This document shows, one piece after another, positions 31,802 through 42,838 of a stretch of 64,000 nucleotides of DNA. The position numbers and the translations under genes were made by a program. The stretch spans positions 42,059 to 106,058 of the forward strand of contig QCHK01000007.1 of the NCBI GenBank assembly GCA_003279635.1, read 5' to 3'. The notes under the pieces were generated by a model. That model did not search any database, was not told where the DNA came from, and was given only the letters and a program-made list of their open reading frames with translations. The DNA is from Prochlorococcus sp. AG-402-B05. Lineage in GTDB: Bacteria; Cyanobacteriota; Cyanobacteriia; PCC-6307; Cyanobiaceae. Positions within the stretch are counted from its first letter, which is position 1, and every line of letters begins with the position of its first letter.

Positions 31802-33160
31802 TTAAATTAATTCTCCTTCTTCAATTGTAATCTGTCTTTCATAAATTGAGTGTTCATTCAATATTCTGGCAGTTAAAAAGCTAGCTATACATGTAATTAA
31901 GAGTGGCTTTAGGATTAAAAGATTTTTAGTTAATGCGAAGGCTAAAAACATAGCTGTTAAGGGTGTTCTTGAGCATCCAGCTACGAATCCCCCCATTCCT
32001 GCAAAAATATAGGTTGTTGGAACATGGCCAGTTATTGTTTCTACTCCAATACCACTTGCTAATCCTATCGCTCCGCCCAAGGTAAGCATTGGATAAAACA
32101 AACCACCTGGTGCGCCTGAAGCAGCAGCAAGGCCAGAGGCAAAGAATAAAATAAAAAATATACTTATTGCAAGTGTAAAGCTGCTACTGTCATTAACAAT
32201 AATTTTTTGTAATCCTTCGATATTGTGAAAATTTTCCGGAATAATTGAATACATAGTACCAAGCAATAAACCGGATAAACTCATTCTTTCAATGGTTTTA
32301 TTTTTAAACCATTGATTTCCTAGAACTTGCATTTTTAAAACATATCGGCAATACATTTCTGCTAATAATCCTAATATAATTCCCAAAAATATTAGGTATA
32401 AAAAATCTATTGGAAAGAATTCGATTACTGGTGTGTATGCTCTCTCTAATTGAAAACCTAAATTATTAACAAATCCACCCGCTTTTTGATCTAGTCCAAT
32501 CGCTTGCAAAATATCAGCGCAACTATCAGCCCAGAAAGTTGTTACTACTACTAGCAAGAGGACTACTGGTCTAGCTGAATTTAGAAGTTCTTCAATTGCA
32601 TAGACAAAGCCTCCAATAGGTGCACTAAAAATCGCTGCAATTCCAGCTCCTCCGCCTGCTGCAACTATAACTCTGCGAAATGAAATAGGGGCTTTTAGCC
32701 ATTTTGCCATTTTCCAAGCAACAGATCCTCCCATTTGTACTGCTGGGCCTTCTGGGCCTAGCGGAAATCCACTTCCAATAGCAATAATTCCAGCAAACAG
32801 TTTTACTATTCCAACTCTTAATCCCATGGGGACTGGCTTATGGCGGAGGAAAGCAATGATGTGACTTACGCCTGCTCCTTTTGCTGCAGGGGCAAAATTT
32901 TGAATGAGTGATCCAGAAATCAAGCCACCCAATGCTCCTAGTATTGGTAAAACTATCCACCTAGGAATAAATGCAAGCAGATGTGATCGATAATCTTCTA
33001 ATGCATGAATTCCAGTTTTAAATAGTATTCCCGTTAATGCTGCTCCTAAACCTGTAAGTATGAGAGCAAGAATTACATTTAGCCATTTTCTCTGAAGAAG
33101 TCTTTTTATGCTTTGAGTTGATTTTCTTTGTATAGCATTTTGACTTTTACTTTTGATCAT
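31802..33160 (-). CDS. clcA: ClC-family chloride channel or transporter
   Basis: The roughly 452-residue membrane protein belongs to the ClC chloride channel / H+-Cl- exchanger family. Motifs include GSGFPLGPEGPAVQMGG (the GxEGPxxQ selectivity stretch with its gating glutamate near residue 145), GGGAGIAAIFSAPIGG, and SGAPGGLFYPMLTLGGAIG late in the protein. It could exchange chloride or another anion such as nitrate. The family name does not tell. An in-frame TTG three codons earlier (33169) is possible. I prefer the ATG at 33160. It directly follows acnB. Confidence 0.9.
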   Translation of the reverse strand: MIKSKSQNAIQRKSTQSIKRLLQRKWLNVILALILTGLGAALTGILFKTGIHALEDYRSHLLAFIPRWIVLPILGALGGLISGSLIQNFAPAAKGAGVSHIIAFLRHKPVPMGLRVGIVKLFAGIIAIGSGFPLGPEGPAVQMGGSVAWKMAKWLKAPISFRRVIVAAGGGAGIAAIFSAPIGGFVYAIEELLNSARPVVLLLVVVTTFWADSCADILQAIGLDQKAGGFVNNLGFQLERAYTPVIEFFPIDFLYLIFLGIILGLLAEMYCRYVLKMQVLGNQWFKNKTIERMSLSGLLLGTMYSIIPENFHNIEGLQKIIVNDSSSFTLAISIFFILFFASGLAAASGAPGGLFYPMLTLGGAIGLASGIGVETITGHVPTTYIFAGMGGFVAGCSRTPLTAMFLAFALTKNLLILKPLLITCIASFLTARILNEHSIYERQITIEEGELI

Positions 33161-33170
33161 ATAACTCAAT

Positions 33171-35771
33171 TTAGGTTTGTAAAATAGAGGCTTCTTCTTC
33201 TTTTGTTATTACACGACCATCTTCAATAAAGTTTGGTATTTCATTAAAGTTTAAATATCTGTAGATTTCGTCAGTTATTGGTGAAACTTTTTTGGAAGCT
33301 ATTGCAAGATATTCTTCAGTTGTAGGGATATGACCTAACAAAGCGCAAACAGCAGCCAATTCTGCACTTCCTAAGAACACTTGAGCTCCTTTCCCTAATC
33401 TATTGTTGAAATTTCTTGTACTTGTTGAGAAAACAGTTGAATTATCTTCTACACGAGCTTGATTGCCCATGCATAGAGAACAACCAGGCATTTCCATTCT
33501 GCTACCAGCTTTTTCAAAAATCTCGTAGTATCCTTCTTTTTTCAAAATTTCTTCGTCCATTCGTGTTGGCGGACATACCCATAATCGTGCTGATATCTTC
33601 CCCTCTCCTTCGAGAATTTTTGCGGCGGCTCGATAATGACCAATATTAGTCATACACGAACCAATAAAAACCTCTTGAATGGGAGTGCCTGCGACTTCGC
33701 TTAAAAGTTTGACGTTATCAGGATCATTAGGACAAGCTAAAACAGGTTCTTTGAGTTCATTCAAGTCTATTTCGATGGTTTCTGAGTATTGAGCATTTGA
33801 GTCGGCTGATAGTAAATTTGGTTTTTTTAACCAATCTTCCATTTCTTTAATTCTTCTACTTATTGTTCGTGCGTCTTTATATCCCCTAGCAATCATATTT
33901 TTAAGTAAAACAATATTGCTTTTTAAATATTCACTGATTGTTGATTCAGAAAGTTGAATAGTACATCCAGCACAAGATCTTTCTGCACTTGCATCAGTTA
34001 ACTCAAAGGCTTGCTCTAATTTTAGGTTTGGTAGGCCTTCAATTTCTAATATCTTTCCATTGAACACATTAACTTTGTTTGCTTTTGCGACGGTCAGAAG
34101 ACCTTGCTGAATGGCCATCCACGGAATGGCATTAACTACATCTCTTAAAGTGACGCCAGTTTGTAAAGACCCTTTAAAACGAACAAGAACTGACTTCGGC
34201 ATATCTAAAGGCATGGAACCAATGGCTGCCGCAAATGCCACTACTCCCGAACCTCCAGGAAATGAGATGCCCAAAGGGAATCGTGTATGACTATCGCCAC
34301 CTGTGCCAACTGTGTCAGGCAAAAGCATCCTGTTTAGCCAACTGTGAATAATTCCATCACCGGGTTTTAATGCTATTCCTCCTCTTTCAGCAAAAAAATC
34401 AGGGAGTTCTTTTTGAGTTTTGATATCAACAGGCTTGGGATATGCTGCCGTATGACAGAAACTCTGCATAACTAAATCAGCAGAAAATCCTAAACACGCT
34501 AATTCTTTCATTTCATCTCTAGTCATCGGACCAGTAGTGTCTTGACTACCAACTGTTGTCATTATTGGCTCACAACTTGCACCAGGGAGGACACCTTCTA
34601 AACCGCAAGCTTTTCCAACTATTTTTTGAGCTTGTGTAAACCCATACTTTGATGCAGCTGGCTGACCAGGACGAATAAAAAGAGTAGAGGGAGGAAGTTT
34701 TAATTTTGTTCTAACTTTGTCTGTCAAAGCTCTTCCAATCATTAAAGGAATTCGCCCACCTGCTCTTACTTCATCAGTAATAGTTTGTGGTTTTAATTCA
34801 AATTTTGATAGAAGTTCTCCACTGTTTGTCTCATTTTTACTTCTTCTAACTTCTCCTTTGTAAGGAAAAATAGTAATTACATTACCTGTTTTGAGATTGC
34901 TTACATCGCATTCAATTGGAAGTGCACCTGAATCTTCAGCAGTATTAAAGAAAATAGGAGCAATTTTGCCTCCTATTACAACCCCACTCCCTCTTTTATT
35001 TGGCACGTAAGGTATATCTTGTCCTGTATGCCAAAGGACTGAGTTAATTGCTGACTTTCTAGAGCTTCCTGTTCCAACGACATCGCCAACATATGCGATT
35101 GGATATCCTTTCTTTTTTAATTCTTCAATAGTGTTTAAACCATTTGGATCTCTAGTTTCTAGCATCGCTAGAGCATGTAAAGGGATATCTGGTCTTGTTG
35201 TGGCATGAGTTGCTGGAGAGAGGTCGTCTGTATTTGTTTCCCCTTCAACTTTAAATACTGTTACAGTTATTTCTTGAGCTAAGGGTTGTTTATTAGTGAA
35301 CCATTCTCCATTGGACCAGCTATTGATAACTTTTTCTGCATAAATATTAGTTTTTGCTAATTCTAAAATATCGTTTAAAGCGTCATAAACTAAAAGAGTA
35401 TTGCTTAATGCTTGACAGGCTGAAGTTGCTAATTGTTTATTATTAGATTTTAGTATTTCAATTAATGCTGCTACATTATATCCGCCAATCATTGTACCCA
35501 AAAGCTCAGTTGCTTTTAGAGGAGTTACTAAAGGACTTTTTGATTCTTCTTGAGCAATTGAGCTAAGCCAAGTCGCTTTGACATAAGAGGCTTGATCAAC
35601 TCCGGGAGGAATTCGATCAACAAGAAGATCAAGTAAGAACTTTTGATTGAATTCTGTATCTGGTTTTTCCAATAACTTTGTTAAAACTTGAGTCTGTTTT
35701 GCATCTAAAGGAAGTGGAGGGATCCCCAACGCTTCTCTTTCGGCAACATGTGATAAGTAATCTTTGAGCAT
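33171..35771 (-). CDS. acnB: Aconitate hydratase B
   Basis: AcnB interconverts citrate and isocitrate using a [4Fe-4S] cluster. The 866-residue protein has the B-type domain order. A HEAT-like N-terminal domain starts [23 protein letters not shown], followed by the swivel domain with [14 protein letters not shown] and catalytic domains with [15 protein letters not shown]. Cluster cysteines are in [12 protein letters not shown] and [12 protein letters not shown]. Cyanobacteria use it for 2-oxoglutarate supply, so it sits at the carbon-nitrogen junction. It is divergent from the DAHP synthase gene, 152 bases away. Confidence 0.96.
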   Translation of the reverse strand: MLKDYLSHVAEREALGIPPLPLDAKQTQVLTKLLEKPDTEFNQKFLLDLLVDRIPPGVDQASYVKATWLSSIAQEESKSPLVTPLKATELLGTMIGGYNVAALIEILKSNNKQLATSACQALSNTLLVYDALNDILELAKTNIYAEKVINSWSNGEWFTNKQPLAQEITVTVFKVEGETNTDDLSPATHATTRPDIPLHALAMLETRDPNGLNTIEELKKKGYPIAYVGDVVGTGSSRKSAINSVLWHTGQDIPYVPNKRGSGVVIGGKIAPIFFNTAEDSGALPIECDVSNLKTGNVITIFPYKGEVRRSKNETNSGELLSKFELKPQTITDEVRAGGRIPLMIGRALTDKVRTKLKLPPSTLFIRPGQPAASKYGFTQAQKIVGKACGLEGVLPGASCEPIMTTVGSQDTTGPMTRDEMKELACLGFSADLVMQSFCHTAAYPKPVDIKTQKELPDFFAERGGIALKPGDGIIHSWLNRMLLPDTVGTGGDSHTRFPLGISFPGGSGVVAFAAAIGSMPLDMPKSVLVRFKGSLQTGVTLRDVVNAIPWMAIQQGLLTVAKANKVNVFNGKILEIEGLPNLKLEQAFELTDASAERSCAGCTIQLSESTISEYLKSNIVLLKNMIARGYKDARTISRRIKEMEDWLKKPNLLSADSNAQYSETIEIDLNELKEPVLACPNDPDNVKLLSEVAGTPIQEVFIGSCMTNIGHYRAAAKILEGEGKISARLWVCPPTRMDEEILKKEGYYEIFEKAGSRMEMPGCSLCMGNQARVEDNSTVFSTSTRNFNNRLGKGAQVFLGSAELAAVCALLGHIPTTEEYLAIASKKVSPITDEIYRYLNFNEIPNFIEDGRVITKEEEASILQT

Positions 35772-35923
35772 TGTTAAATCTCAACAGAGAATGTATTTGA
35801 GTGAGAGCCTTTTGTTTTCATTGTTTACAACCGCATGTTTCTTGAACAAACATTCAGATAATGCAACTTATTCCCCCCTATGACTGATACTTCTCTAATC
35901 TTATAACTATGATCACGCTTTAA

Positions 35924-36994
35924 ATGTCCACCTCATCATATTTTTCAATGGTGGATAGCACCTCTGACCTTCATGTGGTCGAAACTCGTCCATTAATGTC
36001 ACCAGCATTAATTCATAGAGATTTGCCTTTAGATAAGGCAGCCTCTGGAGTTGTCTCTACTACTCGAAACAAGATTCAATCAATTCTTCATGGTAATGAT
36101 CCAAGAATTTTGGTGATTGTTGGACCGTGTTCGGTTCATGATGTTAATGCTGCTATTGAATATTCAAACCGTTTAGCTCCATTGAGGGAGAGATATAGTC
36201 AAAAGCTTGAGATTGTTATGCGTGTTTATTTTGAGAAACCACGCACAACTGTTGGTTGGAAAGGACTTATTAATGACCCTCATCTTGACAATTCTTACGA
36301 TATCAATAGTGGTTTAAGAAAGGCAAGAGGTCTATTACTTGATTTAGCCAAAGCAGGAATGCCGGCTGCAACTGAATTACTTGATCCAGTTGTGCCTCAG
36401 TATATTGCTGATTTAATTAGTTGGACTGCTATTGGAGCAAGAACGACAGAGAGTCAGACCCATCGTGAAATGGCGTCTGGATTATCAATGCCGGTTGGTT
36501 ATAAGAATGGTACTGATGGGACAGCCACGATAGCGATTAATGCAATGCAAGCGGCTTCAAAACCTCATCATTTTTTAGGAATTAATAATGATGGTCACGC
36601 TTCAATAGTGAGTACTACAGGTAATCCAAATGGTCATCTTGTTTTAAGAGGTGGTAAGAATGGTACCAATTACCATCTCGATGCAATTAATTTAATTGCA
36701 GATGAATTAGAACAATTTAAGATGCCTGGAAAAGTTATGGTTGATTGTAGTCATGGTAATTCCAATAAAGATTTTCGTAGACAATCAGAAGTTTTAAGAG
36801 ATGTAGCATCACAGATAAAAGGTGGATCAAAGAACGTAATGGGCGTAATGATAGAAAGTCATCTTGTTGAGGGTAATCAGAAATTAAATTCAGATTTGTC
36901 AAAACTTACCTATGGGCAAAGTGTTACGGATGCATGCATAAACTTTTCTACAACTGAAATTTTATTAGAGGAACTAGCTGAATCGGTCAAATAA
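35924..36994 (+). CDS. aroF: DAHP synthase (class I, AroG/AroF type)
   Basis: 3-deoxy-D-arabino-heptulosonate-7-phosphate synthase condenses phosphoenolpyruvate and erythrose-4-phosphate, the first shikimate step. The 356-residue protein fits the E. coli type: VIVGPCSVHDVNAAIEY near residue 65, RVYFEKPRTTVGWKGLINDP, GARTTESQTHREMASGL, GFKNGTDG-like GYKNGTDGTATIA and VDCSHGNSNK late. A second in-frame ATG eight codons in (35948) is possible as the start. It is convergent with the phytol kinase gene. Confidence 0.95.
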   Translation: MSTSSYFSMVDSTSDLHVVETRPLMSPALIHRDLPLDKAASGVVSTTRNKIQSILHGNDPRILVIVGPCSVHDVNAAIEYSNRLAPLRERYSQKLEIVMRVYFEKPRTTVGWKGLINDPHLDNSYDINSGLRKARGLLLDLAKAGMPAATELLDPVVPQYIADLISWTAIGARTTESQTHREMASGLSMPVGYKNGTDGTATIAINAMQAASKPHHFLGINNDGHASIVSTTGNPNGHLVLRGGKNGTNYHLDAINLIADELEQFKMPGKVMVDCSHGNSNKDFRRQSEVLRDVASQIKGGSKNVMGVMIESHLVEGNQKLNSDLSKLTYGQSVTDACINFSTTEILLEELAESVK

Positions 36995-37008
36995 ATGTAG
37001 TTAGTTGT

Positions 37009-37662
37009 TTATATTCCTATTAACCATATTCCAATACAAGTTACTCCAATAGGAACAGTTAGATTGTCAATTCCCCAAGGACTGATTTGTTCTAAAAAAG
37101 TTGCTATGAGTGATATACCTAAAATTTCTAGTGGTTGCATGCCTAAATTATTAATTAAAGAGATAATTGAAGTAGTTATGGCTACTACTGAAGCCATTAT
37201 TAATGTTCCAGCAATCGATTTTGTTTGACCCAGTACTGACCATTTTGGAGAGTTAATAGATCTTCCTATTAAACCTGCTAATCCATCACCAAAAGCCATT
37301 GATAGGACTCCTATGGAAATAGAAGATGCGTAGCGAGGCCAGAACAGTAGAAGTAAAAGTGTGATACTGATGCCATATGCAATTGTTCCAAAACTTTTTC
37401 TCTCGATATCTTCAATGGCAGGTAATAAACGAAATTGATAATTAATACCTAAGGCTACAGTGATAAACAATGCAGATAAGAAAGCTATATTTTTTGGAAT
37501 ATCAAATAACCAAGCTAAGAGAATTACGGGTCCTGTTCCGATATGAATAATTTTTCTACTTAACTCTTCTTTTTTAGGAAAATATCTCTTACATAAAAAT
37601 GCAATCAATAAAATTATAATTATCCATAACGCAATAACAAAAACAGCTATTTGAATGGGCAA
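37009..37662 (-). CDS. Phytol/dolichol kinase-like membrane protein
   Basis: The 217-residue protein has about six hydrophobic spans and resembles the VTE5/FOLK/CTP-dependent prenol kinase family: SRKIIHIGTGPVILLAW near residue 36 and FGDGLAGLIGRSINSPK near residue 125, with KSIAGTLIM after it. Plant VTE5 phosphorylates phytol released from chlorophyll so it can enter tocopherol synthesis. The same role in this cell is an inference. It lies 3 bases downstream of the sigma factor gene. Confidence 0.82.
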   Translation of the reverse strand: MPIQIAVFVIALWIIIILLIAFLCKRYFPKKEELSRKIIHIGTGPVILLAWLFDIPKNIAFLSALFITVALGINYQFRLLPAIEDIERKSFGTIAYGISITLLLLLFWPRYASSISIGVLSMAFGDGLAGLIGRSINSPKWSVLGQTKSIAGTLIMASVVAITTSIISLINNLGMQPLEILGISLIATFLEQISPWGIDNLTVPIGVTCIGIWLIGI

Positions 37663-37665
37663 TGT

Positions 37666-38688
37666 TTAGGCAGCGTTTTGATGAGTAGTCATTATTCTCA
37701 ATTTTAAAATTGCTTTAGCCTCAAGTTGTCTTACACGTTCTCTAGAAACATTTATTTGTCTTCCAATTTCAGCAAGAGTAAGTGGTTCTTCTCCATCAAG
37801 GCCAAAGCGAAGTCTCATGATTTTTTGCTCTCTCTCATTTAATTGAGATAACCAGCCTCCGAGGTGTTCTTTTTGAATACTTCTATCCATCCCTTCCATG
37901 GGCTCATCAGAATTTGGGTCTGGAATTAGTTCTCCAAGAGTACTACGATCTTCTTCGCCTCTTGCATGAGCATCAAGAGAGGCACATGGCGCACTTTGAG
38001 ACACTAGATCTTCTAGATCTTGAGGTTCAATTCCCATCGCGTTTGCCAATTCGAGTCGATTTGGCTGTCTACCAAATCGATGAGATAATTCACGCGATAT
38101 GCGGCGCATTTTTGAAAGTTTTTCGCTGATATGTATTGGCAGTCGAATAGTTCTAGCACTGTTATCAATGGCACGAGTCATCCCTTGCCTTATCCACCAG
38201 TACGCATAGGTTGAGAATTTATAACCCATTGCAGGATCAAATTTATCAACAGCTCTTTCTAAGCCAATGGCACCTTCTTGAACTAAATCGAGTAACTCGA
38301 GACCTTGATTTTGATATTTTTTTGCAACACTTACAACGAGTCTAAGATTTGCAGCCATCATGCGATCTCTTGCCCGTTTACCCATTTTTATTTTGTGTTT
38401 CTGACGGGTAGACCGTTGTTCAAGAGGAAGGCTCAACAAATCTTTCATTTGTTGCACATGATGAGCAAGCTCAATTTCTTCTGCAGGAGTCAGAAGTGGA
38501 ACTCTGCCGATACTTGTTAGATAGAAACCTATCGCGTCAGTAGCGAGACGATTACTTTGTCTTCTAGAACTTCGAGATTTTTGACTACTTACAGTTGATG
38601 CAGATAGTTTTTGACTTGTGCTTGCCGAATTAGATTTCACTGATGAAACATCAGAAATTTCCTTGGCAGATTCCAGCGGGATCCCCAT
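37666..38688 (-). CDS. Group 2 RNA polymerase sigma factor (SigA/RpoD-like)
   Basis: The 340-residue sigma-70 factor has an Ser/Arg-rich N-terminus of about 40 residues, region 1.2 (DAIGFYLTSIGRVPLLTPAEEIELA), region 2 with YAYWWIRQGMTRAIDN, region 3 and region 4 ending LTLAEIGRQINVSRERVRQLEAKAILKLR. It lacks the long 1.1 region of the primary sigma factor, so a group 2, non-essential type is likely. Group 2 sigma factors respond to nutrient, light or stress. I start at the ATG at 38688, three bases inside an in-frame GTG. Confidence 0.88.
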   Translation of the reverse strand: MGIPLESAKEISDVSSVKSNSASTSQKLSASTVSSQKSRSSRRQSNRLATDAIGFYLTSIGRVPLLTPAEEIELAHHVQQMKDLLSLPLEQRSTRQKHKIKMGKRARDRMMAANLRLVVSVAKKYQNQGLELLDLVQEGAIGLERAVDKFDPAMGYKFSTYAYWWIRQGMTRAIDNSARTIRLPIHISEKLSKMRRISRELSHRFGRQPNRLELANAMGIEPQDLEDLVSQSAPCASLDAHARGEEDRSTLGELIPDPNSDEPMEGMDRSIQKEHLGGWLSQLNEREQKIMRLRFGLDGEEPLTLAEIGRQINVSRERVRQLEAKAILKLRIMTTHQNAA

Positions 38689-38843
38689 CACCCTGGCCTC
38701 TTGAAATTAGATTTATTAAGAAGTTAGCACTAACAAGGAGAAGTTGACTAATTGAAACGAAAAATTTATGATTTTTTGGCTAATTAGGTATAAAGCGCAT
38801 CAAAAAAATAGATTAAATGTTAAAAAAAAATCTTTGAATTTTT

Positions 38844-40973
38844 TTAATTTTCTTCATTTTTGTACAGCTTAATAATTTTTTCTTGAATATATTTTTTCTT
38901 ATCATTCAAAATTTGATTTTTGGTATAGCTACCATCACTTTGCATGTTCCAAGAGTCTTTATTTGCTTCTAAATAAGAATCCAATAAATGTTTAATTTCT
39001 TTTTTAATCTTATTGTCTTCAATAGGTGTAACTGCTTCAACTCTTCTATCTAAATTACGCCTCATCCAGTCTGCACTACCAATAAATACTTCTGCATTTC
39101 CATCGTTATTAAACCAAAAGATTCTTGAATGTTCTAAAAATCTACCAATAATGCTTGTTACTTTTATATTTTCGCTTAAGCCTTTTTTCTGAGGGTATAG
39201 GCAGCACATTCCTCTAATTATAAGTTCAATTTTTACTCCTTCCTGTGATGCTAGATAAAGTAATTTTATGATTTCTGGATCAACTAGGGAGTTCATTTTG
39301 GCTATTATCTTGGCTGGTAAGCCATTTTTTGCATAATTGATTTCTCTTTTTATTAGTTTTTCTATTCCACTTCTAAGAGTTACCGGTGCAACTAATAATT
39401 TTCTGTAGGATTTTTGTTTAGCAAATCCAGTCAGATAATTAAATAGTTCAATAAGATCTTGACCAAGTTCAGGCTGACAAGACAGCAAGCCAAAATCTGT
39501 ATATGTTTTAGACGTTTTCGAATTATAATTACCAGTCCCAATATGAAAGTATGTTCTTAATCTGTTTTTTTCTTTTCTTATAATCAAAGCGATTTTTGTA
39601 TGAGTTTTTAGTCCAATGACTCCATAGACAACATGCACTCCAGCTTGCTCTAATTGTTTTGCCCATTGGATATTATTATCTTCATCAAATCTTGCTTTTA
39701 GTTCAACTAGAGCCATGACTTGCTTTCCTTTCTCAGCAGCTCTTATTAGGGCATTAATAATTAAGGAGTCTTTGGAAATTCTATACAAGGTCATTTTGAT
39801 ACCCATGACTTGCTTATCCTCCGCAGCTTGATTAATAAACTCTTCGATTGATGTGGAGAATAGATTGTATGGGTGATGGACTAGTAAATCACTACGGCGA
39901 ATAATGGAGAATATACTTTTAAAATTGCTGTTATGTCTAGTATCTAATTCTTCTTGTTCTCGTAATTGACTATTTTTGAGTGAGTTATGAGTAACGCCTT
40001 GATGCTCTTTAAATTTTAATTTAGGAAGATTAAAATTAGTTAATTCTATTAATTCATCTAATGCTAGTAATCCCTTAATTTGATATAAATTTTCTTTGTC
40101 AATATTCATCCCTTCTTGTAAAAGATCAAGAATTACTTTTGGCGTATCTATAGAGACTTCTAGCCTGACTACTTCACCTCCTTTGCGTCGCTTGCGTAAA
40201 CCTTCTTCTAGTGCACTCATTAAATCATCAGCTTCAAGGTCTCTAAGCTCTAGATCAGCATCTCTTGTAACGCGAAAGAACGAATATTCTTTAACACTCA
40301 TTCCAGGGAAAAGCATAGACAGATTATTTGCAATGATTTGCTCAATCGCAATTCCTGTGTATTTTGTTGATTCATTATCATGTAGTTCAACTGGAATACT
40401 TATAAATCTGGAAATACTCTCTCCAGGAATTTTTATACGGGTAAATTGCTCTTTATCTGATTCACTATCGACGATAATTGCAGCTAAATTTAAACTAAGA
40501 TTACTTATAAACGGGAATGGATGAGAAGGGTCAACTGCTAAGGGAGTTAGTATCGGAAAGATTGCAGTTGTAAAATAATTATCTATCCAAACTTTTTGTC
40601 TTTCATTTAATTCTTTATATTCAAGAATAAATATATTCTCTTTTTTAAAGTCATCTTCCATATATTGTTTTGTTTTATATTGCTGCGTCTTTAAAATAGG
40701 GTCTAAATAATTTCGAATTTCGATAAGTTGTTCTTCAGGAGATTTTCCATCTTGGCTTCTTTTTGAGATTCCACCTTCTACTTGTGATTTTAATGAAGCA
40801 ACTCTAACCATAAAAAATTCGTCTAAATTATTGCTAAAAATTGAACTGAATTTAATTTTTTCTAGTAATGGCGTTTCCTCTTCTATCGCAAGTTCTAAAA
40901 CACGTTTATTAAAATCTATCCAGCTGAGTTCACGATTAATATAAGTTTCATTACTGATTTTTGGACTAGTCAT
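38844..40973 (-). CDS. ppk: Polyphosphate kinase 1
   Basis: PPK1 reversibly polymerises ATP gamma-phosphate into polyphosphate. The roughly 709-residue protein starts TYINRELSWIDFNKRVLELA (classic N-terminus) and contains HHPYNLFSTSIEEFI, the ALVELKARFDEDNNIQWA segment, THTKIALIIRKE with the phosphorylated-histidine region, YFHIGTGNYNSKTSKTYTDFGLL, and SADWMRRNLDRRVEAVTPI near the end. I start at the ATG at 40973. The frame stays open to a TTG at 40994. As I recall it, the nitrate-assimilation genes of Prochlorococcus and Synechococcus lie in the pyrG-ppk interval, which fits the clusters to the right. Confidence 0.95.
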   Translation of the reverse strand: MTSPKISNETYINRELSWIDFNKRVLELAIEEETPLLEKIKFSSIFSNNLDEFFMVRVASLKSQVEGGISKRSQDGKSPEEQLIEIRNYLDPILKTQQYKTKQYMEDDFKKENIFILEYKELNERQKVWIDNYFTTAIFPILTPLAVDPSHPFPFISNLSLNLAAIIVDSESDKEQFTRIKIPGESISRFISIPVELHDNESTKYTGIAIEQIIANNLSMLFPGMSVKEYSFFRVTRDADLELRDLEADDLMSALEEGLRKRRKGGEVVRLEVSIDTPKVILDLLQEGMNIDKENLYQIKGLLALDELIELTNFNLPKLKFKEHQGVTHNSLKNSQLREQEELDTRHNSNFKSIFSIIRRSDLLVHHPYNLFSTSIEEFINQAAEDKQVMGIKMTLYRISKDSLIINALIRAAEKGKQVMALVELKARFDEDNNIQWAKQLEQAGVHVVYGVIGLKTHTKIALIIRKEKNRLRTYFHIGTGNYNSKTSKTYTDFGLLSCQPELGQDLIELFNYLTGFAKQKSYRKLLVAPVTLRSGIEKLIKREINYAKNGLPAKIIAKMNSLVDPEIIKLLYLASQEGVKIELIIRGMCCLYPQKKGLSENIKVTSIIGRFLEHSRIFWFNNDGNAEVFIGSADWMRRNLDRRVEAVTPIEDNKIKKEIKHLLDSYLEANKDSWNMQSDGSYTKNQILNDKKKYIQEKIIKLYKNEEN

Positions 40974-41033
40974 ATCTATAACCAATTTATTCAATTTCTA
41001 ATTATTAGTTTAATATCTTGATCATCTATCAGT

Positions 41034-42278
41034 CTAGGAGATTTCTTTTTGCTTGGTAAGACTTTTCCCTGAAATTAAAAACATAACAAATAGTAGAAGC
41101 AATATTGTGCCAAAGAATGGACTTCTTGGACCAAAAAGATCATATGAGCGTCCTGCTGCTATTGCTCCAAGAAAAGTTCCCAGACTTTGTAAACCCTGTA
41201 GATTTCCTAATACTGCTCCTTGACCTATAGAACTTAGTCTTCTTGAAATTAGTGCTCTTAAACTAGGAGTTACTAGTCCAGTTCCCATTGCAAGTATTGC
41301 GACGCCAGAAAATACAAGAGGAATTGACGTATCTATATTTGCGAGCGTTAAAAGAATACATCCTGTCATTACAAAGCCAATACCAGTAAAAGTTAATTTC
41401 GACTCCCCAAATCTTTTTACAAGAGGACCAATTAGGCCTCCTTGAACAATCATCGCGATAACTCCAACGACAATAAAAGCAGCACTACATAATTCAGGAC
41501 TCCATCCAAATTTTTCTTTTAAATAAAGGACTAAAACAGCTGTAAAGCCATTAAATGCCATAAAGAAAACAAAAAAGGATAAGCAAAGTCTTCTAGCTAA
41601 GGGGTTTTTGAATACAATTAGTAGCTGACTAATTGGATTCAAATCTCTTTTCCTTGGTAGTAAATTTCTTTTATTTTTGGGCAGTGTTTCTGGTAGAAAC
41701 CAAATTACAAAAATAAGATTAAATATTGCAAATCCGCTTGCTACCCATACCGGTAAAGTAACACTAAATTTAGCAAGAGCTGTTCCTAATCCTGGACCAA
41801 GAATAAAACCTAAACCAAACGCTACTCCAATTAATCCAAAGGTTTTTGCGCGATTTTCGGGAGTTGATATATCTGCAAGTATTGTAGTAGCAGTAGCTGC
41901 AGTACCGCCACTTATGCCATCAATTATTCTGGCTAAAAATAGTAAAGATAAAGGTAAAGCTGAGGCCCATAAAGGTAAATAATTATCCCAATTCAGGCTT
42001 ACAGTTAATGCAAATAGACATATTCCTATTACTGAACCAGATACACATGTGATCATGATTGGCTTACGACCGAAACGATCACTCATAGCTCCAATTAGTG
42101 GGGCTGCAGCAAACTGAGATATTGCATAAGTTCCAGTCAAAAAACCAAGAGTCGTCGCGCTTGTCGTGAATTGTTCTAATAAAAAAGGTAATAAAGGCAA
42201 AACAATGGTTTCGCCCAAACGATCATCTAGAAGTGTTATGAAAGCTCCTAAAAGGGTGGGAATTTTTAGCCTTCTCAA
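41034..42278 (-). CDS. MFS transporter (drug/efflux type)
   Basis: The 414-residue membrane protein has 12 predicted spans. The loop GAMSDRFGRKPIMITC after the second helix is the classic major-facilitator motif A. It resembles the TetA/multidrug branch (DHA1) rather than sugar or nitrate porters. Substrate is unknown. It lies between ppk and the GNAT gene, and it is unrelated to the NrtP transporter further right. Divergent GNAT gene starts 46 bases away. Confidence 0.85.
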   Translation of the reverse strand: MRRLKIPTLLGAFITLLDDRLGETIVLPLLPFLLEQFTTSATTLGFLTGTYAISQFAAAPLIGAMSDRFGRKPIMITCVSGSVIGICLFALTVSLNWDNYLPLWASALPLSLLFLARIIDGISGGTAATATTILADISTPENRAKTFGLIGVAFGLGFILGPGLGTALAKFSVTLPVWVASGFAIFNLIFVIWFLPETLPKNKRNLLPRKRDLNPISQLLIVFKNPLARRLCLSFFVFFMAFNGFTAVLVLYLKEKFGWSPELCSAAFIVVGVIAMIVQGGLIGPLVKRFGESKLTFTGIGFVMTGCILLTLANIDTSIPLVFSGVAILAMGTGLVTPSLRALISRRLSSIGQGAVLGNLQGLQSLGTFLGAIAAGRSYDLFGPRSPFFGTILLLLFVMFLISGKSLTKQKEIS

Positions 42279-42324
42279 TGCAAATAGCTCATAATTTATT
42301 CACCTTCTCATACTGTCAGAGAAC

Positions 42325-42819
42325 TTGACTTCATTTAGTAAAAACAGTCTAAATCGATATTTGCGACTTTGTGAGGGTTCTGATGAAATGGCCCTCCGAG
42401 AAGTTTATGAAGATGCTATTCGAACTTGCGACAAATCCTTGTACAGCCAAGAACAGATTGAAGCATGGTCAGCTTTAGCGTATCTTCCTGGGATTTTAGA
42501 TAAACCTCTGAAGCAAGGGGTGGGCTGGGTGAGTTGTGTTGATAAAACTATTGAAGCATTTGCTTTAAAATATCCCCATAATCGCTTGGCATTGCTTTAT
42601 TGCCGAGGGCGTTCGTCACGGCAGGGGCATGCTACGGCTCTATTAAATCAAATTGAGGCAGATACTCTTAAAGATAGACCAATAACTTTAAAAACCGAGG
42701 CAAGTTTATGTAGTTATCAACTGCTTTTACGTCATGGATGGATAATTATTTCCCCTGAAGAAATTCAAATAGGTGGTGTGCATTTTTCTCGTTATTTGAT
42801 GGAAAAAACTTTGTATTAA
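42325..42819 (+). CDS. GNAT-family acetyltransferase
   Basis: The 164-residue protein matches the GNAT fold: an N-terminal YEDAIRTCDKSLYSQEQIEAWSA segment, a central strand GVGWVSCVDKTIEAFALKYPHNRLALLYCRGRSSRQGHATALLNQIEA that contains an acetyl-CoA loop (GRSSRQGHAT) and a final LLLRHGWIII. The substrate is unknown. The start is a TTG at 42325. An ATG at 42388 would remove the first helix, so the TTG is favoured. It is convergent with the TrpD2-like gene. Confidence 0.78.
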   Translation: MTSFSKNSLNRYLRLCEGSDEMALREVYEDAIRTCDKSLYSQEQIEAWSALAYLPGILDKPLKQGVGWVSCVDKTIEAFALKYPHNRLALLYCRGRSSRQGHATALLNQIEADTLKDRPITLKTEASLCSYQLLLRHGWIIISPEEIQIGGVHFSRYLMEKTLY

Positions 42820-42838
42820 ATTTATTTTTTAAAAATTC